From contig NZ_LR738855.1 of the NCBI RefSeq assembly GCF_902702935.1, positions 310,001 to 374,000 on the forward strand: DNA of 64,000 bases. Direction: 5' to 3'. The notes under the pieces were generated by a model. It was not told the origin of the DNA. It was given only the letters and a program-made list of their open reading frames with translations, and did not search any database. Positions 48,770 to 57,800 of the stretch are shown piece after piece (the first letter of the stretch is position 1; every line of letters begins with the position of its first letter). The translations under genes were made by a program, and so were the position numbers. The stretch comes from Corynebacterium rouxii. Lineage in GTDB: Bacteria > Actinomycetota > Actinomycetes > Mycobacteriales > Mycobacteriaceae.

Positions 48770-49509
48770 TTTTCTAGCTCGGCGAGGTTGACGTTGTTGC
48801 CGTTGAGCGTGAGGTTCATGCCACCGTCGACAACATCAACGTTGCTGATCGTCATGTTGTGGAGGCTGTCGCCTGCTTGCTTGCTGAGCTGCTGGGTAAG
48901 CGCATCGGATACCGACTGGGGGAGATCAAATCCGAGGAGGTTAGCATTGACGGCCTCAAAACCAAGGCTGCCGTTGTCTACTACCGGCTTGAGCTGTAGC
49001 GATGCGGCACCGTCGGTGAACTCGATGGTGACGGTTTTTTCTGCTGGTTGAGTGGTCACAGCGGTCACTTTCACGATCGACTGTAGCAGCGACCCAAGGT
49101 CGAGTTCACCTGCGGCGGGTTTAGGGGCCGTGTTTTCTGCGAGGCCTTTTTGCATGGTGGCCAGCAGATATGCGTCGCTAAGCGTGGTTTCTAGTTCGAG
49201 TTGCTCGGCGATAGGGGCATCGCTGTTGTGAATATCAAGGTTTTTCATCGTGATGTGCGAGCGTGGGGATTCGCCCATCTCTGGGGTATCAATGGTCACG
49301 CTCGGCAGGTTCTTCGTGGCGATGCCCACGAGCAGCGGCGAGGCACCGAAGCTTATCGACGCCTCCGGCGATGTCGACTCCTTGAGCTGTTGAGACACCA
49401 TCGCCCTGAGGCTGAATTCTGCTACGGCGAGCAGGATGACGACGATCAGGGCGACGATGAGTGAAACTTTTCCGACACGAGAACCTTTTGTTGTAGTCAC
49501 GTCGGCCAT
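48766..49509 (-). CDS. LmeA-like (DUF2993) lipid-binding protein
   Basis: 247 residues from the ATG at 49509 (MADVTTTKGSRVGKVSLIVA). One N-terminal TM anchor (VALIVVILLAVAEFSLRAMV). The rest is periplasmic, with ISFGASPLLVGIATKNLPSV and the DUF2993 type of beta repeats (LQSIVKVTAVTTQPAEKTVT). LmeA in mycobacteria binds phospholipid and supports lipomannan growth, so a role in the corynebacterial envelope is likely. Upstream, pflA ends 6 bases away; they are on the same strand and perhaps one transcript. Confidence 0.75.
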   Translation of the reverse strand: MADVTTTKGSRVGKVSLIVALIVVILLAVAEFSLRAMVSQQLKESTSPEASISFGASPLLVGIATKNLPSVTIDTPEMGESPRSHITMKNLDIHNSDAPIAEQLELETTLSDAYLLATMQKGLAENTAPKPAAGELDLGSLLQSIVKVTAVTTQPAEKTVTIEFTDGAASLQLKPVVDNGSLGFEAVNANLLGFDLPQSVSDALTQQLSKQAGDSLHNMTISNVDVVDGGMNLTLNGNNVNLAELEN

Positions 49510-49514
49510 TGTAG

Positions 49515-50390
49515 CTAGTACACGGTTAAACCGCGGGAGCGGAAAGTCTCCTTGGCAAACTCCACGGATTCCGGTGTTGGTGGTTTTGTGTCCTCGAGCT
49601 CGTAATCCAAGCCGAGTTCGTGCCACTTATCGGCACCCATGTTGTGGAAAGGCAGCACCTCGACGCGTTCGACGTTGTCTTTCCACTGGGCGACGATGTC
49701 TGCCACGTTGTTGATGTTTTCTGGTGCGTCAGACACTCCAGGTACCAGCACGAAGCGGATCCACACGGGCTTGCCAATTGCATTGAGGCGATTGCCAAAG
49801 TCGATGGTGGGTTGAAGTTCGCGGCCGCCGGAAACACGGTGGTAGGTTTCCTCGTCGCCGGACTTGACGTCGAGAAGCACGAGGTCGATATTTTCGAGGT
49901 CCTCGTCCGTGAGTCGAGCTCCGAGATACCCTGAGGTGTCGATAGTGGTGTGGATTCCGGCATCGTGTACCTCTTTGAGCACGCGGCGCGTGAAGGCGAT
50001 CTGGAACAGTGGCTCGCCGCCGGAGATGGTCAATCCGCCGCCGGATGCTTTAAACACGTTGCGGTAGCGTTTGATCTTCTTCACGATCGACTCGACGCGC
50101 TCTACTGTGCCTTCCTTCATCCCCATGGTGTCGGGGTTGTGGCAGTAAAGGCACCGCAGTGGGCAGCCGGACATGAACATGGTCATGCGGGTGCCTGGGC
50201 CGTCGACAGCGGTGACAAGTTCCCACGAGTGCACCAAGCCGACGTCGCCAGTGCGGCGGGCCTCGATGAGCTCCTTGTGGGTGACGTCTTCCAGATTGAG
50301 GTCGAGGCCTCCGATGCCGGCTGCGGTTCCGCGGTGGCGCGGCCCGTCAGAGCGTTCAACCGTCACTGTGGAGTTAATACCATCAGCCAT
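49515..50390 (-). CDS. pflA: Pyruvate formate-lyase activating enzyme (radical SAM)
   Basis: 291 residues. The radical-SAM cluster motif C-x-x-x-C-x-x-C is in MSGCPLRCLYCHNPDTMG. The nearby GLVHSWELVTAVDGPGTRMT is the PflA substrate-facing start. SGGEPLFQIAFTRRVLKEVH and NIDLVLLDVKSGDEETYHRV complete the SAM fold. It makes the glycyl radical on its partner. The N-terminal 45 residues are longer than in E. coli PflA (246). It is separated from the glycyl-radical gene by a hairpin, so it has its own promoter. Confidence 0.93.
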   Translation of the reverse strand: MADGINSTVTVERSDGPRHRGTAAGIGGLDLNLEDVTHKELIEARRTGDVGLVHSWELVTAVDGPGTRMTMFMSGCPLRCLYCHNPDTMGMKEGTVERVESIVKKIKRYRNVFKASGGGLTISGGEPLFQIAFTRRVLKEVHDAGIHTTIDTSGYLGARLTDEDLENIDLVLLDVKSGDEETYHRVSGGRELQPTIDFGNRLNAIGKPVWIRFVLVPGVSDAPENINNVADIVAQWKDNVERVEVLPFHNMGADKWHELGLDYELEDTKPPTPESVEFAKETFRSRGLTVY

Positions 50391-50430
50391 ATCAGAGGGA
50401 TTCCTTTCGCTTCATTAGGGCAAAAATATA

Positions 50431-50456
50431 CCACCTGCCCGTGTACAGGCAGGTGG
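50431..50456 (-). terminator. Terminator downstream of the pflB/glycyl-radical unit
   Basis: CCACCTGCC pairs with GGCAGGTGG around CGTGTACA. On the minus strand it is followed by TATATTTTTG. Confidence 0.8.
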
Positions 50457-50468
50457 TGGCGTTACATC

Positions 50469-50720
50469 TTACGCAGAGTGGTGGAACGTACGGGAAAGAA
50501 CGTCCAGCTGCTGCTCACGGGTGAGCTTGACAAAGTTGACGGCGTAGCCGGAAACACGAACGGTGAGGTTCGGGTACTTGTCAGGGTTCTCCATGGCATC
50601 CTCGAGGGTCTTCTGGTCGAGGACGTTGATGTTTGCGTGGTAAAGGCCAGCGTTGGCGTTGTTCTCGTCGCGCTTTGCCTTCATCTCGGTCATGCGCTCT
50701 TCAAAGGTCTTAGAAGACAT
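50469..50720 (-). CDS. Separate glycyl-radical domain of pyruvate formate-lyase (GrcA-like)
   Basis: 83 residues. [20 protein letters not shown] and [20 protein letters not shown], then [10 protein letters not shown], match the last 60-70 residues of E. coli PflB and the free subunit GrcA/YfiD. The radical Gly is Gly58 in R-V-S-G-Y. The upstream PflB protein here ends just before this domain, so the two together make one enzyme. The start follows a GAACAC site and a short polar tail, [20 protein letters not shown]. The gap to pflB is 49 bases. Confidence 0.9.
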   Translation of the reverse strand: MSSKTFEERMTEMKAKRDENNANAGLYHANINVLDQKTLEDAMENPDKYPNLTVRVSGYAVNFVKLTREQQLDVLSRTFHHSA

Positions 50721-50769
50721 TGTGTTCTCCGAATTCTGTGATGATCAATAGATGGGGAGGAAAAGTGGA

Positions 50770-52866
50770 TTACTCTTCGTCCATGATGAAGCCAGCATCG
50801 AGGATGCCGACCAAGTTCTTAACCTGCTCGTCCGAGGTACGGCCCAGACCGGATGGGGTGATGGTATTGGTCAGGGAAATGCCGTCGAGGGCATCCTGGT
50901 AATCCAGCTTACCGACGGACAGCATCGAGGCCACCATGCCGTGGGTGTCTGCACCGTTTTCTGGGTTAGCACCTGGGCTAAATGGGGTACCTGCCTTGTG
51001 GCCGGATGGGAACGCACCGGTTGCCTTGCCGTAGACCACGTTCGAGGTAATCGTGAGCACCGACTGCGTTGGGATTGCGTCGCGGTACATTGGGATTTCC
51101 TTGATCTTGGACATCACGGTGTGGACGATGGTTGCGGCGATGTCGTCGGCGCGGTCGTCGTCGTTACCGTAGCGAGGGAAGTCGCCTTCCGTCTTGTAGT
51201 CCACAACCAAGCCGGTTTCATCGCGCACTGGGGTGACCTTGGCGTACTTGATAGCCGAGAGGGAGTCTGCAACGATAGCCAGACCTGCGATGCCACAGCC
51301 CATGGTGCGGATGATCTCGGAGTCGTGCAGTGCCATCTCGACTGCCTCGTAGGCGTAGCGGTCATGGCAGAAGTGGATGATGTTGAGTGCTTCCACGTAG
51401 GTGCCAACAACCCAGTCGAGCATGTGCTCGTACTTATCCCAGACCTCGTCGAAGTCCAGTGGGCCGTCGCCCTTGATGGGCTCGAACAGGCCAGGCTCGG
51501 TGATCTGCTTACCGGAAACCTCGTCGCGGCCACCGTTGATGGCGTAGAGCAGGGACTTAGCGGAGTTCACGCGGGCACCGAAGAACTGCATCTGCTTGCC
51601 CACGGCCATGGGGGACACACAGCAGGCAATAGCGGCGTCGTCGCCCCACTGGTTACGGATCTGCTCGTCGGATTCGTACTGAATCGAGGAGGTTTCGATG
51701 GAGATGGCAGCGCAGAAGTCTTTGTAGCCTTCTGGAAGTGCTGGATCCCAGAAAATGGTGATGTTTGGCTCTGGTGCGGGGCCGAGGTTACGCAGGGTCT
51801 GCAGCAGACGGAAGGAGGTCTTGGTGACCATGGTGCGGCCGTCGTCAGAGAAGCCAGCGTCGGACCAGGTTGCCCAGTATGGGTCACCGGAGAAGATCTG
51901 ATCGTAGTCGATGGTGCGCAGGAAGCGGACGATACGTAGCTTGATCACGAGGGCGTCGATGATTTCCTGAGCCTCATCCTCGGTGATGATGCCAGCGGCA
52001 AGATCGCGCTCGAAGTAGATGTCGAGGAATGCGGACAGGCGGCCGATGGACATTGCAGCGCCGTCTTGGGACTTCACGGAAGCCAAGTATGCAAAGTAGG
52101 TCCACTGAACTGCTTCCTTTGCCGTGGTGGCTGGGTTTGAGATGTCGAAGCCGTAGAAGGAAGCCATGGTCTTAAGCTTCTGCAGGGCCTTGATCTGCTC
52201 GGAGTGCTCCTCGCGGAAACGTGCCCAGTGCTCGGAGAAGTTCTCGGCTGCGACGGAGTCTTTAGCCTGCTTCTTCTCGGCGATGAGGTAGTCCACACCG
52301 TAGAGGGCTACACGACGGTAGTCGCCGATGATGCGGCCACGGCCGTAAGCATCTGGAAGACCGGTGATGATGTGGGAGGAACGTGCAGCACGGATACGAG
52401 GGGTGTAGATATCAAACACGGCCTCGTTGTGGGTCTTGCGGTACTTGGTGAAGATGTTCTTTACATCTTCGTTTGGCTCTTTGCCGGCTTCCTTGATGGC
52501 GGTTTCCACCATGCGCCAGCCGCCGAAAGGCATCATGGCGCGCTTGAGTGGGACGTCGGTCTGCAGACCAACGATCACGTCGTCGTCTTCGGAAATGTAA
52601 CCCGCTGGGAAAGCGTCAATGTCGGCTGGGGTGTCGGTGTCTACATCAAAAACGCGCTTCTTACGCTCGATGGAGAGGTAGTTCTTCTCGAGGTGATCCC
52701 AGACGCGAAGGGTCTTTTCGGTTGGGCCAGCGAGGAAGCTAGCGTCGTCCTCGTAAGGGGTGTAGTTGCGTTGGATGAAGTCGCGGACGTCGATTCCCTC
52801 TTTCCAAGGTCCTTCGACGAAACCTTCCCATGCTGAGTGGGTGCTCTCTTGTTGGGCGGTGGTCAT
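50770..52866 (-). CDS. pflB: Pyruvate formate-lyase large subunit lacking the glycyl-radical domain
   Basis: 698 residues from MTTAQQESTHSAWEGFVEGP (ATG at 52866; the longer frame upstream is not PFL-like). It shows the PFL barrel: PDAYGRGRIIGDYRRVALYG, the catalytic Cys pair in AIACCVSPMAVGKQMQFFGA (Cys415-416, E. coli 418-419) and the CoA-binding region. It ends at LVGILDAGFIMDEE, exactly where E. coli PflB (760 residues) goes on to its C-terminal glycyl domain. PFL splits pyruvate into acetyl-CoA and formate under anaerobic conditions. No glycyl radical site is in this chain. A separate gene supplies it. Confidence 0.93.
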   Translation of the reverse strand: MTTAQQESTHSAWEGFVEGPWKEGIDVRDFIQRNYTPYEDDASFLAGPTEKTLRVWDHLEKNYLSIERKKRVFDVDTDTPADIDAFPAGYISEDDDVIVGLQTDVPLKRAMMPFGGWRMVETAIKEAGKEPNEDVKNIFTKYRKTHNEAVFDIYTPRIRAARSSHIITGLPDAYGRGRIIGDYRRVALYGVDYLIAEKKQAKDSVAAENFSEHWARFREEHSEQIKALQKLKTMASFYGFDISNPATTAKEAVQWTYFAYLASVKSQDGAAMSIGRLSAFLDIYFERDLAAGIITEDEAQEIIDALVIKLRIVRFLRTIDYDQIFSGDPYWATWSDAGFSDDGRTMVTKTSFRLLQTLRNLGPAPEPNITIFWDPALPEGYKDFCAAISIETSSIQYESDEQIRNQWGDDAAIACCVSPMAVGKQMQFFGARVNSAKSLLYAINGGRDEVSGKQITEPGLFEPIKGDGPLDFDEVWDKYEHMLDWVVGTYVEALNIIHFCHDRYAYEAVEMALHDSEIIRTMGCGIAGLAIVADSLSAIKYAKVTPVRDETGLVVDYKTEGDFPRYGNDDDRADDIAATIVHTVMSKIKEIPMYRDAIPTQSVLTITSNVVYGKATGAFPSGHKAGTPFSPGANPENGADTHGMVASMLSVGKLDYQDALDGISLTNTITPSGLGRTSDEQVKNLVGILDAGFIMDEE

Positions 52867-53217
52867 ATTATATGAGCCCTTCCTTATCGAGTCATCTGCA
52901 TCAGCGGCCTCGGTATCGGCCACCTGCGGTTCACTTGGTGGCAGACCCATCGTTACTGGCTCGCCACGAACACCCTCCACTGTAGTAAGGAGGGGGCTAG
53001 GCCACATAAGCGGGGAAGGGTGAGTTATCTCATATGAAAATTGCTCGAAATAGGAGTAAAGAATTTTGCTCGCAATACACGCGGACATCTTCAGATCTTA
53101 ATAAATAAAAAATGCAGGTAGAAGGGGAAATATGTGAATTAGATTGCTTTATGGTGTGACATTCGTCGAAGTGAAAAGCAATAAAACGGGCGTACTGTCT
53201 AAATTAGGTTTGGCTGT
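52867..53217. promoter_or_regulatory. pflB upstream region
   Basis: 351 bases without a gene. TGTGAATTAGATT near 53133 resembles half of a GlxR site, and TTAGGTTTGGCTGTCTAAG near 53205 is only a weak DtxR match (12 of 19). The Pfl system is expected to be controlled by oxygen or nitrate signals, but no FNR-like palindrome was found by eye. Confidence 0.35.
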
Positions 53218-54030
53218 CTAAGTAGTTGGATCGACGATCGACCATGGCACCGTGAGCTGATTATCGCGCACCGGACGGCGAATAATGCTCATCGGAATTC
53301 CCATATCCATAAGCATCGCGCGGGCCGCCCGCCACCGAACTCGAGGGCCATACGACGCCCACGGGGCGCAGCGATCCCACGCTTCGTCGGTACGAAGCAA
53401 TAAATCATGAATTTTTTCGCCCGCAACATTGCGGTGGATCAAGATCTTAGGCAACCGCTCCGCAATATCGGAGGGGCGCTCTACATCAAAAGGATCCCAA
53501 CACAGCGTCAACGACTGTGGCCCAGCGTGATTTAACAACACCCACGTTGACCGCCGGCCCAACTCATCACAGGTACCTTCAACAAAAAATCCGCCAGGCT
53601 GTAGGCGCGAAGTCACCATCTCCCAAGCATCCGCGACTTGGTCCACGTCATATTGGCGCAACACGTTAAAGGCGCGCACTAAGGTGGGCTGGTAACCCGC
53701 TAATTCAAATCCCCCAAGTTCAAAGGTCACGCCATCGCGCGGCGGCAGAACTCGTTCTGGGTCTATTTCTAAACCGGTGACGCGGACGTCGTCACGCATG
53801 GTGCGCAACCACCGAGCCCACTCGACCGTGGTGGTAAAACTTGCCCCGTACCCCACGTCAAGGGCGATGGGATTGCCGGTGCGGCGCAGCGTCTGCTGGA
53901 TAAGCGGATGATGAGCCATCCAGCGGTCACAACGCCGGAGGCGATTAAACCCAGTGGTCCCCCGAGTAATCACCCCAATGGGGCGACCATGCCCAAAAGT
54001 GGCGCGCAAATTATGGGCATGATCAGCCAT
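53218..54030 (-). CDS. SAM-dependent methyltransferase-like protein
   Basis: 270 residues. Start MADHAHNLRATFGHGRPIGV, then ALDVGYGASFTTTVEWARWL, the SAM-binding G-x-G region, and VTGLEIDPERVLPPRDGVTF with an acidic residue to hold SAM ribose. RAFNVLRQYDVDQVADAWEM and GFFVEGTCDELG follow. Target unknown. Conserved in actinobacteria at this location near the murB gene. The DUF2505 gene follows upstream by 15 bases on the same strand. Confidence 0.8.
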   Translation of the reverse strand: MADHAHNLRATFGHGRPIGVITRGTTGFNRLRRCDRWMAHHPLIQQTLRRTGNPIALDVGYGASFTTTVEWARWLRTMRDDVRVTGLEIDPERVLPPRDGVTFELGGFELAGYQPTLVRAFNVLRQYDVDQVADAWEMVTSRLQPGGFFVEGTCDELGRRSTWVLLNHAGPQSLTLCWDPFDVERPSDIAERLPKILIHRNVAGEKIHDLLLRTDEAWDRCAPWASYGPRVRWRAARAMLMDMGIPMSIIRRPVRDNQLTVPWSIVDPTT

Positions 54031-54045
54031 GAAAACTCCGCGAAA

Positions 54046-54549
54046 TTAAAGGTTCTCGGAGATCCACTTCGAGGTCAGATCGCCCTCGTTCTGGAACAAA
54101 TCGCCCAATGCCTGGCCGACCTTAGGCTCGATAGCAGCACCCATCAGCGGGATGTTGACGGTGATCTCGTTGGCGTAGGACAGCGTGGTGGTGTTGCCTA
54201 GGCCGTTCATAGCGATTTCACCCTTGAAGTCCACAGGGGTGCCCTTTACGTCTGCGGTGTAGCTCAGTGGTGCGCTGGTACCGTTAAGGCCACCGACGGT
54301 TACTACGCGCTTGACTTTGAGTGCCTGGCTGATCATGGCGCGGATAGCCTCAGGAAGTAGCTCTTGAGGAAGCACCTCGAAAAGGGTTGCAACAGCGCCA
54401 CCGTTAGCTTCGGTGAACTCGTGTACCTCGCCTGGTTCTGGGCTGAGGTTTTTCACAATGAAGTCCCAATATGCCGGATTGGTCAAGGCTGCGTGCACTT
54501 TTTCCACTGGCTGATTGATAGTTACGATGTTTTCACTTCGCGTTGTCAT
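54046..54549 (-). CDS. DUF2505 (SRPBCC-like) protein
   Basis: 167 residues. The start MTTRSENIVTINQPVEKVHA and ALTNPAYWDFIVKNLSPEPG resemble START/polyketide-cyclase folds, then ANEITVNIPLMGAAIEPKVG is the strand-helix end. DUF2505 is common in actinobacteria with unknown ligand, perhaps lipid. Divergent from murB, 23 bases apart; same strand as the methyltransferase 15 bases downstream. Confidence 0.85.
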   Translation of the reverse strand: MTTRSENIVTINQPVEKVHAALTNPAYWDFIVKNLSPEPGEVHEFTEANGGAVATLFEVLPQELLPEAIRAMISQALKVKRVVTVGGLNGTSAPLSYTADVKGTPVDFKGEIAMNGLGNTTTLSYANEITVNIPLMGAAIEPKVGQALGDLFQNEGDLTSKWISENL

Positions 54550-54572
54550 GCGTACAGACTACCTTTAATAAG

Positions 54573-55676
54573 GTGCTGGAAAAATCACTGAACCACATTT
54601 TCGACGGAATCCGCCCTCAGATCGAGGCGATCGACGGCGCCACTTTTGTGGCGGCCACCTTCGCCGAATTGACCACCCTCCACCTCGGCGGAACCCCCAT
54701 GGCGGCGGTTCGCTGCAGGTCACAGCAGTCTGTGGTTGAGGTTGTTCGGCTTCTCGACGCCCACCAGATCCCACTACTCATCGTAGGCGGTGGCTCCAAC
54801 CTCGTGATCGCTGACGGCGAAATCCCCCTCGTTGCTGTGATCCTCGACTGTGACGATATTTCTGTGAATCTCGACACCGGACGCGTAGTAGCCGAAGCAG
54901 GTGCCATATGGGACGACGTAGTGCGACTGTGCGTTGATGCTGGCCTCGGCGGCATCGAGTGCCTCTCCGGAATCCCTGGCTCGGCGGGAGCTACCCCTGT
55001 GCAAAACGTCGGTGCCTACGGTGCAGAGATCTCCGATGTGTTGGTCAGTGTAACTCTATTGGAACGTGCAACAGGGGAGGTTATGGAAGTTCCTGCAGCC
55101 GACTTAGATCTGGCGTATCGCTATTCCAACCTCAAATTCACCGGCCGTGGCGTGGTACTGGGCATTACGCTACAGCTGCATACGGATGGCATGTCTGCGC
55201 CGCTGCGCTTTGGGGAGCTTGCTCGGGTGCTAGGTCATGAGGGACCACATCCTGCAGCGCAGGTGCGCGAAGTTGTACTAGGCCTGCGTGCTGGCAAGGG
55301 CATGGTGTACAACGAGGCGGATCACGACACATGGTCGGCCGGTTCCTTCTTTACCAACCCCATCGTCCCAGAATCGGTCGGAGATCACGTGCGTAGCGTT
55401 GTTGGTGACGAGTCGATGCCATGCTTTGCTGCGGGCGAGGGCATGGTCAAACTCTCTGCTGCATGGTTGATTGACCGCGCCGGATTTGCCAAAGGCCACC
55501 AAGGTCCTGGCGGGCGGGTGAGCTTGTCTACTAAACACACGCTGGCACTGACCAATAGAGGAAACGCCACCACGGATGATCTCGTCGCACTTGCGCGCGA
55601 GGTCCGTGGCGGCGTGATGGATGCCTTCGGGGTGCTACTTGAGCCCGAACCGGTATGGGTTGGGGTGTCTATTTAG
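54573..55676 (+). CDS. murB: UDP-N-acetylenolpyruvoylglucosamine reductase
   Basis: 367 residues from the GTG at 54573 (MLEKSLNHIFDGIRPQ). FAD-binding LLIVGGGSNLVIADGEIPLV, then GIECLSGIPGSAGATPVQNV with the catalytic-site GAYG, and the catalytic Ser in WSAGSFFTNP. It reduces UDP-GlcNAc-enolpyruvate to UDP-MurNAc in peptidoglycan synthesis. The order with fadD and mshA matches C. glutamicum. The 3' end overlaps the PH-domain gene by 4 bases, tail to tail. Confidence 0.93.
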   Translation: MLEKSLNHIFDGIRPQIEAIDGATFVAATFAELTTLHLGGTPMAAVRCRSQQSVVEVVRLLDAHQIPLLIVGGGSNLVIADGEIPLVAVILDCDDISVNLDTGRVVAEAGAIWDDVVRLCVDAGLGGIECLSGIPGSAGATPVQNVGAYGAEISDVLVSVTLLERATGEVMEVPAADLDLAYRYSNLKFTGRGVVLGITLQLHTDGMSAPLRFGELARVLGHEGPHPAAQVREVVLGLRAGKGMVYNEADHDTWSAGSFFTNPIVPESVGDHVRSVVGDESMPCFAAGEGMVKLSAAWLIDRAGFAKGHQGPGGRVSLSTKHTLALTNRGNATTDDLVALAREVRGGVMDAFGVLLEPEPVWVGVSI

Positions 55677-56038
55677 CCCAAGATGCACTGAGCAAGAAGC
55701 ATGTCGAGGCGTCGTACGTCGATGTCTCGACCGATCTTGATTTTGATTTTGCCGGCACGCGTCCACAATTCCACTTCGGCGTTGAAATCAAAGGTGCCGG
55801 CATTTTCTGTTGACCACATATTCACTGAGGAATAAGGCAAGGAGTAGACCTCTACCTTCTTGCCGCGTAGGCCTTGGGAGTCGCGAACGATGAGGCGTTT
55901 GGTGGTAAAGATGGCGCTGTCGCGGAAGGTTTTAAACGCAACGACGGCATCTTCGCCTGGCACCATGAGGCTGGCAACGTCTTCTGGGATGGGTACTTCT
56001 TGGACGAAAATCCATTCTGTAATGCTGGCTGTTTCCAT
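55673..56038 (-). CDS. PH-like domain protein
   Basis: 121 residues: MVPGEDAVVAFKTFRDSAIF, then TTKRLIVRDSQGLRGKKVEV and YSLPYSSVNMWSTENAGTFD. This is the bacterial PH fold (PF14470/DUF1696 type) with TTKRLI as its marker. No signal peptide. Its ATG is 2 bases from the fadD stop, so it follows fadD in the minus-strand transcript. Function unknown. Confidence 0.8.
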   Translation of the reverse strand: METASITEWIFVQEVPIPEDVASLMVPGEDAVVAFKTFRDSAIFTTKRLIVRDSQGLRGKKVEVYSLPYSSVNMWSTENAGTFDFNAEVELWTRAGKIKIKIGRDIDVRRLDMLLAQCILG

Positions 56039-56040
56039 GC

Positions 56041-57747
56041 TTACTTTTCTCCGAGGCGTTCGAGGAGGATCTGCTGCACTTCGCGGCGGCGGACCTTACC
56101 GAGTTGGTCTTTGTTGAGTGCTTCAAAGTGGTAGAAGGTGCGTGGCACTTTGTAGCGGGTGAGCAGCTCGCGGCAGTGGGCTTTGAGGCCTTCTGGGTCG
56201 AGGGCTGCACCGTCTTTGAGCACGATGCAGGCTACCACGTCCTCGGAGCCGTCTTTGCGTGGGCGGCCGACTACGGCTGCGTCGTCAACGTCTGGGTGGG
56301 TGATCAGGGCTTCTTCGACCTCGGCGGGGTAGACGTTAAATCCGCCGGTGATGATGATTTCCTTGATACGGCTTACTAGGCGGATAAATCCGTCCTCTTC
56401 CATGACACCCATATCGCCGGTGCGGAACCAGTCGCCGTGGAAGGCGGCTGCCGTTGCCTCTGGTTTATTGAGGTAGCCTTGGAAAACCTGAGGTCCGCGG
56501 GCGAGAACTTCGCCGGCTTCGCCGTCGGGCATTGTCTCGTCGAGGTTGTCTGGGTTGGCAATGCGGATTTCGGTGTCGGAGAAGGGCACGCCGATGTAGC
56601 CGGGGCGGCGGTTGCCATTCATGGGGTTACCACACAGAACTGGGGAGGTTTCGGTCAGGCCGTAGCCTTCCACCAGCAGGCCGCCGGTGAGGTTTTCCCA
56701 GTCTTCGACGGTGCGCACTGGCAGGGTGGAAGCACCGGAGAAGGAGTTGCGGATGCCCTTGATTTCCACGCCCTTGGCGGTGGCTTCTGCCACGATCTTT
56801 TCGTAGAGGGTGGGCACACCTGGCAGCCACGTGGGGGTGTGGTTTTTCATAATCTTCATGATCAGTGGGATCTGCGGTGCTGGTAGCAGGACCATTTCTG
56901 CGCCGACGAAGACACCTAGGGTACCCACCATGGTCAGGCCGTAGGCGTGGAACATGGGAAGAGCTGCGAGGAAACGCTCGGGTTGGTCGCCCAGTCCTGG
57001 CACCCATGCCTTGCCCATGATGCAGTTGGACACCAAGTTGCCGTGGGAGAGCAACGCGCCCTTCGGCGTTCCGGTGGTGCCGGAGGTGTACAGGATCAGG
57101 GCGATGTCGTCTTTGGTGACCTGGGGGAATTTGGTGCGTTTACCGTTGCCACCGATGGCATTGCCGATCAACGTGGACCATGGGACGGTGTTGTCTGCAA
57201 ACGCGGTGAGTTGTTCGCGTTTTGCGGCGATAGGTGGGATCGGAATGCGCAGCGCTAGTTGCTGGATGCGCGGCATGGCCTCTGTCATGTTGACGGAGAT
57301 GATCGTCTCGAGCGAGGTGGTGTCGCGCAGTTTTTCTAGGGTGGAGGCTGCCTTATCCCATGCGATGGCGACGCGCGCGCCATGGTCTTTGAACAGGGCT
57401 TCGAGCTCGTGTGCGGTGTAGAGCGGGTTGTGCTCTACGACGGTAGCGCCGAGCATTTGGACGGCGTAGAACGCGGCAATGTGTTGTGGGCAGTTGGGCA
57501 ACACGATGGCGACGCGGTCGCCTGGGCGGATGCCAAAGGCTTTAAGGCCTGCTGCGGCTGCACGCACTTGGGCGTCGAGTTCTGCATAGGTTTGGGTGCG
57601 TCCGAAGAAGTAGGTCGCGGGTTTGTCGGCGTTAACGGCAAGGTTGTTGTCGTAGATGTCTACCAGCGTGGTGTCGCCGTAGTCGAGGGATGCTGGTGTC
57701 CAGTCGCCATAGTGCTGCAACCATGCTTTGTCGTCGAATGCACCCAT
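56041..57747 (-). CDS. fadD: Long-chain acyl-CoA/fatty-acid ligase, FadD (1)
   Basis: 568 residues. The ATP-binding site is ILYTSGTTGTPKGALLSHGN. EGYGLTETSPVLCGNPMNGN and FRTGDMGVMEEDGFIRLVSR then IITGGFNVYPAEVEEALI are the core motifs, with the catalytic Lys in ALNKDQLGKVRRREV. It activates fatty acids to acyl-CoA or acyl-AMP for beta-oxidation or mycolate work. The gene upstream (57801-59501) is a near twin. They are 53 bases apart on the same strand, so it may be an old tandem duplication. Confidence 0.92.
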   Translation of the reverse strand: MGAFDDKAWLQHYGDWTPASLDYGDTTLVDIYDNNLAVNADKPATYFFGRTQTYAELDAQVRAAAAGLKAFGIRPGDRVAIVLPNCPQHIAAFYAVQMLGATVVEHNPLYTAHELEALFKDHGARVAIAWDKAASTLEKLRDTTSLETIISVNMTEAMPRIQQLALRIPIPPIAAKREQLTAFADNTVPWSTLIGNAIGGNGKRTKFPQVTKDDIALILYTSGTTGTPKGALLSHGNLVSNCIMGKAWVPGLGDQPERFLAALPMFHAYGLTMVGTLGVFVGAEMVLLPAPQIPLIMKIMKNHTPTWLPGVPTLYEKIVAEATAKGVEIKGIRNSFSGASTLPVRTVEDWENLTGGLLVEGYGLTETSPVLCGNPMNGNRRPGYIGVPFSDTEIRIANPDNLDETMPDGEAGEVLARGPQVFQGYLNKPEATAAAFHGDWFRTGDMGVMEEDGFIRLVSRIKEIIITGGFNVYPAEVEEALITHPDVDDAAVVGRPRKDGSEDVVACIVLKDGAALDPEGLKAHCRELLTRYKVPRTFYHFEALNKDQLGKVRRREVQQILLERLGEK

Positions 57748-57800
57748 GTTCGGCCTTTCGTTTTTGGGATGAAAATAGTTTTGATGTCGATATTGTAGCG

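Noticed and set aside
50752..51939. A 395-codon plus-strand open frame opposite pflB
   Set aside because: pflB is certain on the other strand; this frame is Val/Gly/Asp/His rich as expected of reversed codons and has no family motif.
53205..53223. DtxR box near the pflB upstream region
   Set aside because: Only about 12 of 19 consensus positions match and it sits at the 3' end of the methyltransferase gene.
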